Shown: positions 7,566-18,025 of the stretch, piece after piece
How positions within the stretch are numbered: the stretch's first letter is position 1
How the letters are laid out: every line of letters starts with the position of its first letter
Assembly (NCBI RefSeq): GCF_001559795.1
Contig: NZ_LOHY01000075.1
Location: 1-39,900 of the forward strand
Direction of reading: 5' to 3'
Source: Pseudostreptobacillus hongkongensis
Lineage (GTDB): Bacteria; Fusobacteriota; Fusobacteriia; Fusobacteriales; Leptotrichiaceae
DNA length: 39,900 bases
Notes under the pieces: generated by a model
What the model saw: only the letters and a program-made list of their open reading frames with translations
Told to the model about the DNA's origin: nothing
Databases searched by the model: none
Made by a program: the position numbers and the translations under genes

Positions 7566-9719
7566 TTAGAATGTTTGTCCAAATCCAAAGTTAAATTTAC
7601 CTGTTGTTTTTTCACCTTTTGCAATATTCCATGCATAATCTAATCTTAATACTCCTATAGGTGTATTAATTCTTGCTCCAAGTCCTAAGTTATTAACAAA
7701 CTTTAATTTTTTCTGAGAATCAACTATTTTTTCAGCTATACCACCATCATAGAATAATACACCTTGTAAATAGTCATTAAAGTATGTTCTATTTTCTGCT
7801 GTAAATGTAACTGCATATTTATTACCAGATACTGTACTTGGTAATCCTCTTAAAGTTACACCGTCTCCTACTATACTCATTTGACCAACTGGAGTATTAG
7901 CATGTGAGTAACTAGCAAGTAATCTATATGCCATAGAGTTCTTATCTTCATAAACGGGATGATAAGCTCTTAAATCAGCTGTTGTAGTTGCATATGCTCT
8001 AGTTTTTTGTTTTTCATACCCAATTACAGTTTCTTTACCATCTTTATTTTCTTTAATAGGTATAGGTTGTTTATTCTCATCAAATTTCAATGAATTTTCA
8101 CGTAAGATATATCCACCTTCTACATAAAGATCTGCATAAAGTCCTTTTTTAGGTGTATTTCTATCATCACGAGTATCATATATTAAATCTGCTCCTATTG
8201 ATGTTAAAGTATAGTCTTGATATACTCTTGCTTTTTCATCTTTAACCTTATTTTTAGAATAAACATTTAATAATCTTGGACTTACTGTTAGGTATAGATC
8301 ATTAGTTAATCCTTTACCTATTTGACCATTAATACCAAATATATATTGTCTATCTGTTGGTTCAGTATAAGTACTTTCTTCTAATTTTTTAAGTGTTTCT
8401 TCTTTAGGATCTTTTTTGTAATCATCTAAATCTTTAACACTTATAGTAGTTTTTCTAAAGAAAATATTTCCTCCAGCAAGTATTCTAGCTGTACCTTGTA
8501 TCCAAGGATCTTTAAATCCTAATGATAAGTTATAGTTTCCTTTAATACCTGCTTCTCCACTTAAATCAAAAACTTCTTCTCTACCTAAGAAATTAGAATC
8601 TGAAAGTTTAATACCTCCACTAAAACTATCTTCTGTAGAATATGAAATATTTCCATTTATAGCTGTTGTAGGTCTTTCTACTAACACGATTTTAACTGTT
8701 AATTGATCAGGGTGTTCTTGATCTTGTATCAATTCATGATTTATACTTGAGAATAATCCTGTTCTGAATAATTCAGAAAGAGTGTATTCTAATTCTTTTT
8801 GATTAAGAACTTGTCCTTCTCTTAAATAAGTATTTCTCTTTAATACAAAATCCTGAGTCTTTAACTTATAGTCTGACTCATTTATTCTTTGCCCTTCTTT
8901 TACAGCACCTTTTTTCTCATAAATTACTTTGGCTACTTTACCTTCAATAATTTCAATATTAACAGCACCATTTTCAGTTACTGAAACATTAGAAAATCCT
9001 GTCCATAAATATCCATTTTCTGAATATACTTTTAATATATTTGAAGTATCTGGTGATAATAAATTAGTATTTAAAACATCACCTACTTTTAATCCACTTA
9101 TTTTTTTTAAGTCTTCTTCACTAAGTAAAGTTGATCCTTTAATAGAAACAGATGTAATAGTCGGATTTTCAACAACATTAAATTCTAAATCTATACTTTT
9201 TTCATCTGCACTTCTATATACTTGTGTTGAAACTGAGCTAAAGTATCCTGTAGACATTATTAAACTTTCAAGAACTTTTGCTTCATAAGGAGAAAAATTA
9301 TCTCCTTTTTTAAGTCCACTTTTTTCTATTAATTCATTTAAGTTTTGTTTAGTTCCTTTTATATTTATATTATTTATTACAAATTCAGTTTTTTGTTTTA
9401 ATTTTTCTATTTCTAAATGATTTTGGTAAACTGCTCCTGCATTAGGAAATTCATCTACTACTAATTTTAATTTAACTTCTTCTCCAACTTGAGTAGGATA
9501 TACATTAACATTTTGTATTAATCCACTTCTTAATAAAGATAGATATATATCATTGGATACTTTATTAGTATATTCTTTACCAACCTCAACTGGTAACATT
9601 TCCTTTACCACATTTTCAGGTAATTGTTTTAAGTTACTTATTTCTATATCTGTTATTTTAGGTGTTGCAGCTGTAATAGTACCTAAAGCTATTAAAGCCA
9701 ACATTATTTTATTTTTCAT
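7566..9719 (-). CDS. bamA: Outer-membrane assembly factor BamA
   Basis: BamA is the Omp85 core of the machine that folds beta-barrel proteins into the outer membrane. A signal peptide (MKNKIMLALIALGTITAA) is followed by POTRA repeats: I count four (about residues 20-95, 110-188, 189-260 and 265-350), one fewer than in E. coli. The C-terminal ~365 residues are a 16-strand-type barrel with the LRGL (family: VRGF) lid-loop motif after GDGVT, and the protein ends GKFNFGFGQTF with a terminal Phe. At 717 residues it is somewhat shorter than the E. coli protein. It directly follows tamB, a pairing common outside Proteobacteria. AGGAGG and an extended -10 promoter stand before its ATG. A terminator follows. 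Confidence 0.95.
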   Translation of the reverse strand: MKNKIMLALIALGTITAATPKITDIEISNLKQLPENVVKEMLPVEVGKEYTNKVSNDIYLSLLRSGLIQNVNVYPTQVGEEVKLKLVVDEFPNAGAVYQNHLEIEKLKQKTEFVINNINIKGTKQNLNELIEKSGLKKGDNFSPYEAKVLESLIMSTGYFSSVSTQVYRSADEKSIDLEFNVVENPTITSVSIKGSTLLSEEDLKKISGLKVGDVLNTNLLSPDTSNILKVYSENGYLWTGFSNVSVTENGAVNIEIIEGKVAKVIYEKKGAVKEGQRINESDYKLKTQDFVLKRNTYLREGQVLNQKELEYTLSELFRTGLFSSINHELIQDQEHPDQLTVKIVLVERPTTAINGNISYSTEDSFSGGIKLSDSNFLGREEVFDLSGEAGIKGNYNLSLGFKDPWIQGTARILAGGNIFFRKTTISVKDLDDYKKDPKEETLKKLEESTYTEPTDRQYIFGINGQIGKGLTNDLYLTVSPRLLNVYSKNKVKDEKARVYQDYTLTSIGADLIYDTRDDRNTPKKGLYADLYVEGGYILRENSLKFDENKQPIPIKENKDGKETVIGYEKQKTRAYATTTADLRAYHPVYEDKNSMAYRLLASYSHANTPVGQMSIVGDGVTLRGLPSTVSGNKYAVTFTAENRTYFNDYLQGVLFYDGGIAEKIVDSQKKLKFVNNLGLGARINTPIGVLRLDYAWNIAKGEKTTGKFNFGFGQTF

Positions 9720-9737
9720 TACTACCTCCTAATTTTA

Positions 9738-9746
9738 ATTATATCA
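9738..9746 (-). promoter_or_regulatory. Extended -10 promoter for bamA
   Basis: In the 44-nt tamB-bamA gap the minus strand reads TGA then TATAAT (9738-9743), an extended -10, with only a weak -35 (TAGAAA) 17 nt upstream. It would let bamA be transcribed independently of the 15-gene run. Confidence 0.5.
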
Positions 9747-9763
9747 CATCTGTAAAATTATTT

Positions 9764-12700
9764 CTACTTTTTAAGTTCTGTTTTTTTTCTAAATATATTC
9801 ACAATATCTTCATACATTTCTTGGAAATAGTTAAATTTATTTGAATACTGTAGCCCTGTATAAAATACAGCACTATTTTTATTTTCTACTGAAGTCTTAA
9901 CTCCAAATGTAGTTGATATACTCTTTCTTAAGTTATAGTTTAACCAAAGATTATATCTTAATCTATCTTTAGATGAAGCAGAAATAGGGAATTTAAGCTC
10001 TGCATTCCAGAATAAATCAGAAAAATCAAGAACATTATTTTGTATATATAAAGTTGTGATGGTATTATTAATTATATCATCTACATTCTTAGACTCATTA
10101 GAATTAAAGTTTGTAGTTATTTTAAATTCATTAATACCTAATGTAGAACTAACTTTATTAGTTATAGAAGATAACAATACATTATTTAATGTTGTTTCTA
10201 ATGCTTTTCCTAAAATATTAGTTGCTTTAAGTTTATTAAGATTGAAAACTCCACCTGTTTCATCAAATGCAAGTAATCCTAATATCTCATTTCTATCTTT
10301 ATTTTCTGATGATGAAAGCGTTAAACTTGTCCCACTTAATTTTCCATTAAGTCCTATAGTTATTTCATCTCCACTTATATCTGTAACAGCCTTAAATGTT
10401 ATATCCGGATTTATAGTTCCATTATTTTTAATTATTCCTTCAACAACTCTAAATTCATGTCCATTTAATATAAAACTTCCATTATTTATATTAAGATCCG
10501 ATTCTAAATTAATATTACCATTTTCTATTACAAGTTTTGATGTTCCATATACATCTCCATTTATTTTTTTAACTACACTAAATGCAGATGGTACATTTAA
10601 TTTAACATATTTTTCTGTTTCTAATGTTAAGTCAAATATATATTGTTTTAACATATTTTGTAATATTTGGTTTTTTACTTCTGTAATATAGTTTGTTATT
10701 CTGTTACTTTCAGAATTTTTATTTCCAAATGAAGGAATTGAATAAATTTCTCCTTCATTTATTATAACATTACCTCTAACCACATTATCTCTTGCAACCA
10801 TATCTGATGTAAGTTTAATCATTATATCATTTCCATAATTTATTCTTACATTATTTAGATTAGCTTCAAGATCTATAGGTTTAAGTATAATATTCTTAGT
10901 TTTTATAAAATCTTGAGGTATTTCTGGAAGTTCTATTCTACCTTTTATATCTGCACTTCCATCATTTATTTCTCCTCTAAACTCGTCTATTTCAATTCTA
11001 TTATTATTCAAATTAATTTTTGAATATATATTATTTAAACTAAATTTCTTATCTTTAGTCAGTATAGATAAATTATCTGCATTTACATTTCCTTCAAATT
11101 TATTCTTTGATGTATATAAATTTAAATTAATTTTTCCTCCTGATTTTTCTATTTTATCACTTATTTCTAAGAATTTTAAGTTAAAATCATTAGCAATTAA
11201 TCTGAAATTGTAGTCAGTTAATAGATAATCCATATATCCATCTACTAAGAATGGATTACTTTCATATTCAAAGTATATATCAGGAATATTTATTCCCTCG
11301 TTATTACCTTGGACATCTATATCTATATTACTAACTTTAAAATCATTTAAAATAAGCTCATCTGAATCTATCTTTATAGATCCAAATATATCTTCATTAT
11401 TATATCTTATTATACTATCTAATTTCAACTTACCAGAATATTTTTTATTATCTAAAAATTCTATCTTAGATAAATCTATTTCTTTGTCATAAACTTCATA
11501 ATTAATGTCTAAATTACTAAGATCATGTTCTCCCTTATATGAGAATATACTTTCATCTTTTGAATTTTTAACTTCAAAGTCTTTTATATTTAAAATTCCA
11601 GTTTTAGTTAAATTTGTTAATTTACCATCTTTATAGTTTAAGTCTAGGAAAACTTTTGGTACTTTAACTTCTTTATAGCTTAAATCTTTAATTTCAACTT
11701 TACCATCTAAATTAACTTTCTCTAAATTTCCTTTAATATTAATATCAGTAGTAATATTTAAATTTAAATCATTAAGTTTAATTATATCTTTAATATCATC
11801 TTCTGTAGCTTTTAAATTAAAATCAAAATTTTGAGTATTAATATTAAAATCTCCAGTTAAATTATAGTCCCTTAAACTAAAGTTTTCTATATTTATAATA
11901 CTATTTTCTATATTAGAATCAAATTTAAGTTTACCTACTTCTTTACTTGATATCATTAAAGGTGATTCATCTATACTTAAATCTCCTTTTAAATTATCAA
12001 TGGGTCCTTCTAATTCTAAATTCATATTATTAACAACTAAATTAGTATCTAAAGAGCTTGTATCATATACTGTATATGCATTTAAATTAGCTTTTAAATT
12101 AACATTTTTATCTTTAATTGTATAATCAGCTACAGCTTTTAGTTTATCATTACCGAAATTATATACATCTACCTTATCTTTAGTTACCTTAATTTTGGAC
12201 TTAATATTATCAAATCTTTGATATTTAACCCATAACTCATCCATTGATAAATCAATATCTGCATCAAGATCAAATAAATTATTTATATTAACATCTGCTT
12301 TAAGGTTTTCATATCCTAAACCATTTCCAAATTCACCATATTCACTTTGTGATTCAAGATTTGCACTAACATTAGTCCCTTTTCCTCTAACCTTAGTTTT
12401 AAAGTCTAAAATAGCTTTATTTTCTTCAACCTTAGTTTTATTTAACATATCTACATTAGAAAGTAATAACCCTACATTAATTCCTTTTGCATCTATATCA
12501 TAATTATGTTCTAAATCTCTATTAGTATTTCCACTTAAGTTAATAAGTCCACCTGCTGATTTTATTATAGCTTTAACATTATATCCACTATCATCTATAA
12601 ATATCTGTGATTTTAAATCATCAAAATATTTTTTTTCTTTCATACTAGCGTTTATATTTATGTTTCCTGAACTTAAACTATTATTTTTAGTGTTAAATAC

Positions 12701-15118
12701 TAAATTATTCACATCTGGTTTAATATCAAATTTAAGATCACCATAATTTATAGATAAATCATCTGATGTTTTAGCACTTAAATATATATTACTTCCTTCA
12801 TTTTTACCATCTAAATGTAAATTTATATCTTGTTTTTCACTGCTTATATCATCTAATCCCTTTATATCAAAACCTTTAATAAAATCTACTATATCAAAAT
12901 TATTTGTTCTTATATCATAACTATGTATAAAATCATTAGTAGTATGTCCTTTAATAATCATATTACCATCATTTTTAGAAAGTTCTGAATTTATGTAATA
13001 TGTATTATTCTTTAATTCAAAATTTACTTTTAAATTTTCAAAATATTTAGCATTTGGCATAGATGCTTTAGTATTTAATTTAATATCTGAAATTTTATTT
13101 TTATCTGTATTATATAGAGCACTTACATTTATTTCATTAATATCTATATTATTTGCATCATATAAAACATGTGCTTTACTATTAGTATTTAATAATAAAT
13201 TAATATCATTTTTTCCTTTATTAATTGTTAGATTAGCACCTACATTTAAATTACTAACAGATAATTTATCAGGTTTATTTATACCAATATCATTTAAATA
13301 TGAATTAACATCAAAATTATTTGTTTTTAAATTAAAGTTATTATTTATACCGGCAAAATCAACACTTCCATTTTTATATGTAATATTTCCTTTAGAATAC
13401 ACATTATTATTCTTAACATCTAAATTTGCATTCAATTTATCAAAATATTTAACATTATTTAAACTACTATTAACTTTAACATTTCCTGATAAAACTTTCA
13501 TATTTTTAATATCATAAACTAATTTATTCGTATTTAGATTTAAATTAACATCAAAATCATTATATTTTATATTCAACATTTCTTTAGTTTTAGTATCTAA
13601 AGTTAAAATATTTTTTTCTAGATCTACATTAGATAAAATATCTATTTTAGAATTTTGTGCTTTAATATCAACCTTCTTATTTTCCTTAATATTAATTTTA
13701 CCTTTAATTGTATCAAGGTTTATAAAGTTTGATTTGTTATATACATTAAAACTTGCATCACCATTAAATGTTTTAATATCATATTTAAAGTCTATATTAA
13801 CATCTGCATTTATACTATTTTTACCTAAATTTTTATATATCCCAAAATTATTAGTATTCAGTTTAATAATATTGGGTTTTTCAAGTCCTAGTGTAATATT
13901 AGGATTAAGTATATCTATTCCTTTAAAATCTAAATATTTAGTTTTTACATTACCACTAAATTTATTTAAAGTATATCCATTATTTGATATATTAATTCCT
14001 ACTTTTAAATCACTATTTATATTATCTGATTTTAAATTACCTAAATTAAATTTATTTATCAAGCTATATTTATTAAGAGTTGTATACTTAACATCATTTA
14101 ATTTCATATCTAAATCAAGTTGATTTTTTTCCATATCAAATATTAAATCTAAATCCATATTTCCATCATCAACTTTATTATTTATTGCCTTCATATTAAT
14201 CTTATATTTATCAAAATTAATATCTACTTGTACATCTTTTAAGGTGTCATAAAAATCAGTATACCTTACATTAGATTTAGTTATCTTAAGATTACCATCA
14301 AATTCTATTTTATCATCATCATTAAATGAAAATCCAAAATTACCATTTAATTTCCCTTTTTCATATTTAATAATATTTTGTAAAGGTTCAACATACTGAG
14401 CTAGATTATTATTAATATCAAAATTATCAAACTTATAGTACATAGATAATCTATCTTTTTCACTAAATTCTCTTGAATTTAATGAAAACATATCAAAAAT
14501 ATCTGACTTTTTATTATATTTTTTCATAAGTATTTTTAAATCTAGCTTTTCTTTTTCTTTACTATATTCTCCTATAGAATCAGCACTAACAGATAGATCT
14601 AAAGTATTTTGTAAATTATTAATCATATACCCATTAACATTTGTAAAATCTTTTTCTATAGTTTCTTTAAATGAATTATCTATATATTTTAAATTAATAT
14701 TCTTTAAAATCATTTTACCTAACATTGAACTCTTTTTATAGTTCACCACATCGCTAGGTTTTAAAATATTCATCAAACTAATTTTATCTTTATTTCTTTC
14801 AAATCTAATAAATCCATCTTCAACAACTAAATTTTTAATTCTAGTAGGAGCCATTAAATTTATATCCACTATTATTTTCTTAGCTTTTATGGCCTCTTCT
14901 TTATTTTGAAGTTTAAGATCTATATCTGTTATTTCAAGCTGAGAAAATCTTTTAAATTTAACATCTGAAAAGTCTATATTAATCCCCACTACGTTATTTA
15001 ATATATATTTTAAGTGCGTATTAAAAATATCACTATTTACATATGCATTTGCTGTAATTGCAAATAATGTTATAGGTAACAAAACTTTTAAACTACGCTT
15101 AACATTTTTATTTAACAT
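9764..15118 (-). CDS. tamB: TamB-like translocation and assembly / inter-membrane transport protein
   Basis: TamB/AsmA-like proteins are long beta-rich bridges anchored in the inner membrane and reaching the outer membrane; they are linked to barrel insertion and phospholipid transport. The N-terminus has one membrane segment (about residues 9-26). The last ~400 residues fit the TamB (DUF490) domain, including VRINYGNDIMIKLTSDM, INGDVYGTSKL and the run FNSNESKNVDDI. The rest is hydrophobic/polar beta repeats rich in Asn, Asp and Lys. At 1784 residues it is much longer than E. coli TamB (1259). Part of the excess is three tandem modules of ~140 residues, marked by KYFDKL, KYFENL and KYFDDL. 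It lies between rsmG and bamA. GGAG precedes the ATG. Confidence 0.93.
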   Translation of the reverse strand: MLNKNVKRSLKVLLPITLFAITANAYVNSDIFNTHLKYILNNVVGINIDFSDVKFKRFSQLEITDIDLKLQNKEEAIKAKKIIVDINLMAPTRIKNLVVEDGFIRFERNKDKISLMNILKPSDVVNYKKSSMLGKMILKNINLKYIDNSFKETIEKDFTNVNGYMINNLQNTLDLSVSADSIGEYSKEKEKLDLKILMKKYNKKSDIFDMFSLNSREFSEKDRLSMYYKFDNFDINNNLAQYVEPLQNIIKYEKGKLNGNFGFSFNDDDKIEFDGNLKITKSNVRYTDFYDTLKDVQVDINFDKYKINMKAINNKVDDGNMDLDLIFDMEKNQLDLDMKLNDVKYTTLNKYSLINKFNLGNLKSDNINSDLKVGINISNNGYTLNKFSGNVKTKYLDFKGIDILNPNITLGLEKPNIIKLNTNNFGIYKNLGKNSINADVNIDFKYDIKTFNGDASFNVYNKSNFINLDTIKGKINIKENKKVDIKAQNSKIDILSNVDLEKNILTLDTKTKEMLNIKYNDFDVNLNLNTNKLVYDIKNMKVLSGNVKVNSSLNNVKYFDKLNANLDVKNNNVYSKGNITYKNGSVDFAGINNNFNLKTNNFDVNSYLNDIGINKPDKLSVSNLNVGANLTINKGKNDINLLLNTNSKAHVLYDANNIDINEINVSALYNTDKNKISDIKLNTKASMPNAKYFENLKVNFELKNNTYYINSELSKNDGNMIIKGHTTNDFIHSYDIRTNNFDIVDFIKGFDIKGLDDISSEKQDINLHLDGKNEGSNIYLSAKTSDDLSINYGDLKFDIKPDVNNLVFNTKNNSLSSGNININASMKEKKYFDDLKSQIFIDDSGYNVKAIIKSAGGLINLSGNTNRDLEHNYDIDAKGINVGLLLSNVDMLNKTKVEENKAILDFKTKVRGKGTNVSANLESQSEYGEFGNGLGYENLKADVNINNLFDLDADIDLSMDELWVKYQRFDNIKSKIKVTKDKVDVYNFGNDKLKAVADYTIKDKNVNLKANLNAYTVYDTSSLDTNLVVNNMNLELEGPIDNLKGDLSIDESPLMISSKEVGKLKFDSNIENSIINIENFSLRDYNLTGDFNINTQNFDFNLKATEDDIKDIIKLNDLNLNITTDINIKGNLEKVNLDGKVEIKDLSYKEVKVPKVFLDLNYKDGKLTNLTKTGILNIKDFEVKNSKDESIFSYKGEHDLSNLDINYEVYDKEIDLSKIEFLDNKKYSGKLKLDSIIRYNNEDIFGSIKIDSDELILNDFKVSNIDIDVQGNNEGINIPDIYFEYESNPFLVDGYMDYLLTDYNFRLIANDFNLKFLEISDKIEKSGGKINLNLYTSKNKFEGNVNADNLSILTKDKKFSLNNIYSKINLNNNRIEIDEFRGEINDGSADIKGRIELPEIPQDFIKTKNIILKPIDLEANLNNVRINYGNDIMIKLTSDMVARDNVVRGNVIINEGEIYSIPSFGNKNSESNRITNYITEVKNQILQNMLKQYIFDLTLETEKYVKLNVPSAFSVVKKINGDVYGTSKLVIENGNINLESDLNINNGSFILNGHEFRVVEGIIKNNGTINPDITFKAVTDISGDEITIGLNGKLSGTSLTLSSSENKDRNEILGLLAFDETGGVFNLNKLKATNILGKALETTLNNVLLSSITNKVSSTLGINEFKITTNFNSNESKNVDDIINNTITTLYIQNNVLDFSDLFWNAELKFPISASSKDRLRYNLWLNYNLRKSISTTFGVKTSVENKNSAVFYTGLQYSNKFNYFQEMYEDIVNIFRKKTELKK
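12480..13560 (-). repeat. Three tandem ~140-residue modules inside tamB
   Basis: Three successive blocks share the order S-x-K/N-[x]-KYF(D/E)(K/N/D)L, a beta stretch, a Gly/Asn turn, then N-x-D-(I/V) near LKTNNFDVNSYL, IRTNNFDIVDFI and IDAKGINVGLLL. The KYF motifs are coded near 13445, 13040 and 12620, a period of about 405-420 bp. The copies are diverged at the protein level, so this is an old expansion of the TamB beta-groove rather than a recent DNA repeat. Boundaries are approximate. Confidence 0.6.
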
Positions 15119-15133
15119 AGACTCTTCTCCTTT

Positions 15134-15829
15134 CTAAAGTGGTTTTTTACTAGGTACACCTACCATTCTAGGGTAGATATTATTAGTTTTTTTATTTTTA
15201 ATTATTTCTAAAATTATTCTCTCATCATTTGAAAGTGGTAAATTAAATTTATATATTTTTTTTACTTCACTAGATAAAAGTTTAAGAGCATTTTCTGATT
15301 CTTCTAACTCATTTAAATTTAATTTTTGAGGTAAGAACCTACCACCTATTTTAATAAATGGTATCAAATACTCTAATATTATTCTTAAATTTGCAACTCC
15401 TCTACAAAGAGCTAAATCAAATTTCTCTCTATTATTTTTTATTAATTCTTCTGCTCTTAAAGTACTAGTTTTAACATTTTTTAAATTTAATTCTTGTATA
15501 ACCTCATCTAAAAAAGCTACTTTCTTCTTAACAGAATCAACTAATAGAAAATTTTTTTCTGGATAATATATTGCAAGAACAAGTCCTGGAAATCCAGCAC
15601 CTGTTCCTAAATCAATAATATGTTCTTCATCATTATTTATTACTTTGGTTAATAATAAGGAATCGATGAAATGTTTTTCTACTATACCTTCTTCATCTCT
15701 TATAGCAGTTAGATTCATAACCTTATTTTTCTCTACCAACATTTTTAAATATTTTGATAAATTATCTAAAGTTTCTTCACTAATTTCAACATTTATCATT
15801 TTACTTAATTCTTTAATTCTCTTTTTCAC
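15134..15829 (-). CDS. rsmG: 16S rRNA (guanine-N7) methyltransferase RsmG
   Basis: RsmG (GidB) makes m7G527 in 16S rRNA using S-adenosylmethionine; loss of this modification can give low-level streptomycin resistance. The sequence shows KHFIDSLLL, the SAM-binding motif IIDLGTGAGFPGLVLAI, LLVDSVKKKVAFL and the later CRGVANL, all characteristic of the family. The length of 231 residues is normal. The start is GTG at 15829, inside the end of mrdA (17-nt overlap), with AAGGA upstream; the ATG ten codons later is an alternative. A short C-terminal tail (YPRMVGVPSKKPL) fits the family's usual ending. Confidence 0.96.
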   Translation of the reverse strand: MKKRIKELSKMINVEISEETLDNLSKYLKMLVEKNKVMNLTAIRDEEGIVEKHFIDSLLLTKVINNDEEHIIDLGTGAGFPGLVLAIYYPEKNFLLVDSVKKKVAFLDEVIQELNLKNVKTSTLRAEELIKNNREKFDLALCRGVANLRIILEYLIPFIKIGGRFLPQKLNLNELEESENALKLLSSEVKKIYKFNLPLSNDERIILEIIKNKKTNNIYPRMVGVPSKKPL

Positions 15830-17705
15830 TAATAATTCCTTCTTTTTGATTGTAGTATTTTTGAATAAAATCTTTAACTCTATTTCCAGCCTCTAATGAT
15901 CCAAACCCTCCATTTTCAACTAAAGCTACAAAAGCAATTTCTGGATTATTACTTGGGAAATATCCTGCCATCCATGAGTGATCCATACCACCAGAATTTT
16001 GTGCAGTCCCAGTTTTTGCTGAAACTTCAACTGGAAGAGTTGCTAAGTTTTTAGCTGTACCATTTGTAACAACCATACGAAGACCTCTTTTAATTGCAGT
16101 TATTGTAGAATCTTTTATATTTAAATTTCTTAAAACTTCTGCTTGAGTTATAGTTTTATTACCATTTTGATCTTCAAAATACTGAATAAATGTAGGCTTA
16201 AGCATAACACCATTATTAGCTATTGCTTGATACATCATTAAAACCTGTATAGGTGTCATTAACATATACCCTTGTCCTATAGACATATTTATTAAATCTC
16301 CTGGCAACCATTTTTGACTTCTTTTATCTTTAAATTTCTTAGCCTTCCATTCTGGAGTTGGTAATACTCCACTTTGTTCACCCGGTATATCTATATTAGT
16401 TAATTCTCCTATACCAAAGTTTTTTGCAATATTAAAATAATCTTCTCTATTAATCTTTAATATATTCATATAGTAATAAGTATTTACAGATTCAGCTAAT
16501 GATTTATAGAAGTCTGTAAATCCATGTCCTGATCTATGTGAATCTCTAAAAGTAACATTAGAATATTTAAATTCTCCTGTAGAATATATTCCAGCAGTTG
16601 GAGAAATTCCACTTTCAAGTATAGCTGCTCCACTTGCAACCTTAGCAGTAGAACCTGGTGGGAATAAACCAGCTATTCCTCTATTTAAAAGAGGTCTACT
16701 TTTAGAATTTAATAATCCATCCCAAGTTTCTTTACTTATTCTAGAACTTAGAACATTTAAATCTATTTCTGGATAACTAACATAAGTTATTATTTTACCT
16801 GTTTTAATATCAACGGCTATAAAGGCACCTATTTCACCTCTAAATTTATCAGTCATATATTTTTGTAATTCATAATCAAGAGATAAATATATATTTTCCC
16901 CAGAAACTGGTTTATGTTCATCTAATCTATTTAATACATTTCCTCTTGCATCTACTTCAACATATTCCTTACCTGATTCACCTTTAACAACCATATCATA
17001 ATATTTTTCTATTCCATCTTTTCCTATAAGGTCATTTTTTTCATATCCCTTATCCTTTAAATCATCATACTCTTTTTGACTTATTAATTTAACATTACCT
17101 ATAACATGAGAAGCTATTTCATTTTTAGGATAATATCTTTTATTATACTCTATTATATCTACCCTATTATTATTCAATTTTTCAACACTAGCTAATGCTA
17201 CATTAGGATCTAAATCTTCAGCGATTATAATTGACTTATCAAATCCTTCAGGTAGTATTTTATAAAAGATATTTACAACATCATTATATTCTTGGTTAGA
17301 AATTGATATCATATCTAATATATCTTTGTACAAAGTAATAAGCTTTTTCTTAGTTTTTTGACTCTTACCTTCAAGTATCTTATCTATCTGGCTATCAGAT
17401 TTATTATACATTTCTTTTAGTAATTTTACTTCTTCTTCTGATATATTTTGACTTTCCTTATGAACTAAATAATATCCAGTAGAATTCTGAGCTAAAACTT
17501 CACCATTTCTATCATAAATCTTCCCTCTAACTGATTTAATAACATTTGTTCTTAAACTATTTCTTTCAGATTTAGTTGCATATTCTTTTCCATTTAGTAC
17601 TTGTAAATAGTAAAGTCTTAATACTAATATTGAAAAAATTAATGAAAGTATGATGATAAAAAGAGGGACTCTTTTATTTATATCCTCTTTATCAAGTGCT
17701 CTCAT
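15813..17705 (-). CDS. mrdA: Penicillin-binding protein 2 (elongation transpeptidase)
   Basis: This is a class B PBP that cross-links peptidoglycan during elongation. It has a cytoplasmic N-terminus, one membrane segment (about 13-37), the PBP dimerisation domain (RGKIYDRNGEVLA) and a transpeptidase domain with the three catalytic motifs: STAK (352-355), SVN (406-408) and KTGT (564-567). WLPGDLINMSIGQGY is the usual signature between them. At 630 residues it matches PBP2. No rodA or mreBCD lies beside it here, unlike many genomes; its neighbours are rsfS and rsmG. The 3' end overlaps rsmG by 17 nt. Confidence 0.94.
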   Translation of the reverse strand: MRALDKEDINKRVPLFIIILSLIFSILVLRLYYLQVLNGKEYATKSERNSLRTNVIKSVRGKIYDRNGEVLAQNSTGYYLVHKESQNISEEEVKLLKEMYNKSDSQIDKILEGKSQKTKKKLITLYKDILDMISISNQEYNDVVNIFYKILPEGFDKSIIIAEDLDPNVALASVEKLNNNRVDIIEYNKRYYPKNEIASHVIGNVKLISQKEYDDLKDKGYEKNDLIGKDGIEKYYDMVVKGESGKEYVEVDARGNVLNRLDEHKPVSGENIYLSLDYELQKYMTDKFRGEIGAFIAVDIKTGKIITYVSYPEIDLNVLSSRISKETWDGLLNSKSRPLLNRGIAGLFPPGSTAKVASGAAILESGISPTAGIYSTGEFKYSNVTFRDSHRSGHGFTDFYKSLAESVNTYYYMNILKINREDYFNIAKNFGIGELTNIDIPGEQSGVLPTPEWKAKKFKDKRSQKWLPGDLINMSIGQGYMLMTPIQVLMMYQAIANNGVMLKPTFIQYFEDQNGNKTITQAEVLRNLNIKDSTITAIKRGLRMVVTNGTAKNLATLPVEVSAKTGTAQNSGGMDHSWMAGYFPSNNPEIAFVALVENGGFGSLEAGNRVKDFIQKYYNQKEGIISEKEN

Positions 17706-17711
17706 AACAAA

Positions 17712-18017
17712 CTATATACTTCCATAAAATTCATCTATTTGGTAATATTCTCTAGCTTTTTGTGTAAATACACTTACCAATATATCTCCACCATCAATTA
17801 ATACCCAATTGGCTTCTTCTAACCCTTCTATTCCCTTTACAATTTCCATTCCTTTTTTTAATTCTTGAACTATTGCATCAACATTTCTAGTTGAACTACC
17901 TGTACATAAAATTGAATAATCAAAAAATAGAGATTTTCCTTTTAAGTCATATACTTTTATGTCTTTACCCTTTTTATCTTCTATTATATCTATAATATTT
18001 TGAATTTCTTTTTCCAT
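17712..18017 (-). CDS. rsfS: Ribosomal silencing factor RsfS
   Basis: RsfS binds protein uL14 on the 50S subunit and blocks joining with the 30S, lowering translation in poor conditions. The 101-residue protein shows the family core: KVYDLKGKSLFFDYSILCTGSS, the helix SSTRNVDAIVQELKKG, then NWVLIDGGDILVSVFTQKAREYY. The length is typical. AGGAGAGG precedes the ATG. It lies between the LytR_C lipoprotein gene and mrdA with gaps under 10 nt. Confidence 0.95.
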   Translation of the reverse strand: MEKEIQNIIDIIEDKKGKDIKVYDLKGKSLFFDYSILCTGSSTRNVDAIVQELKKGMEIVKGIEGLEEANWVLIDGGDILVSVFTQKAREYYQIDEFYGSI

Positions 18018-18025
18018 ACCTCTCC

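Noticed and set aside
10056-10691. Long open frame on the plus strand inside tamB (also 13734-14123)
   Set aside because: These are antisense shadows of a strongly coding minus-strand gene; hydrophobic, low-complexity products with no motif and no SD.
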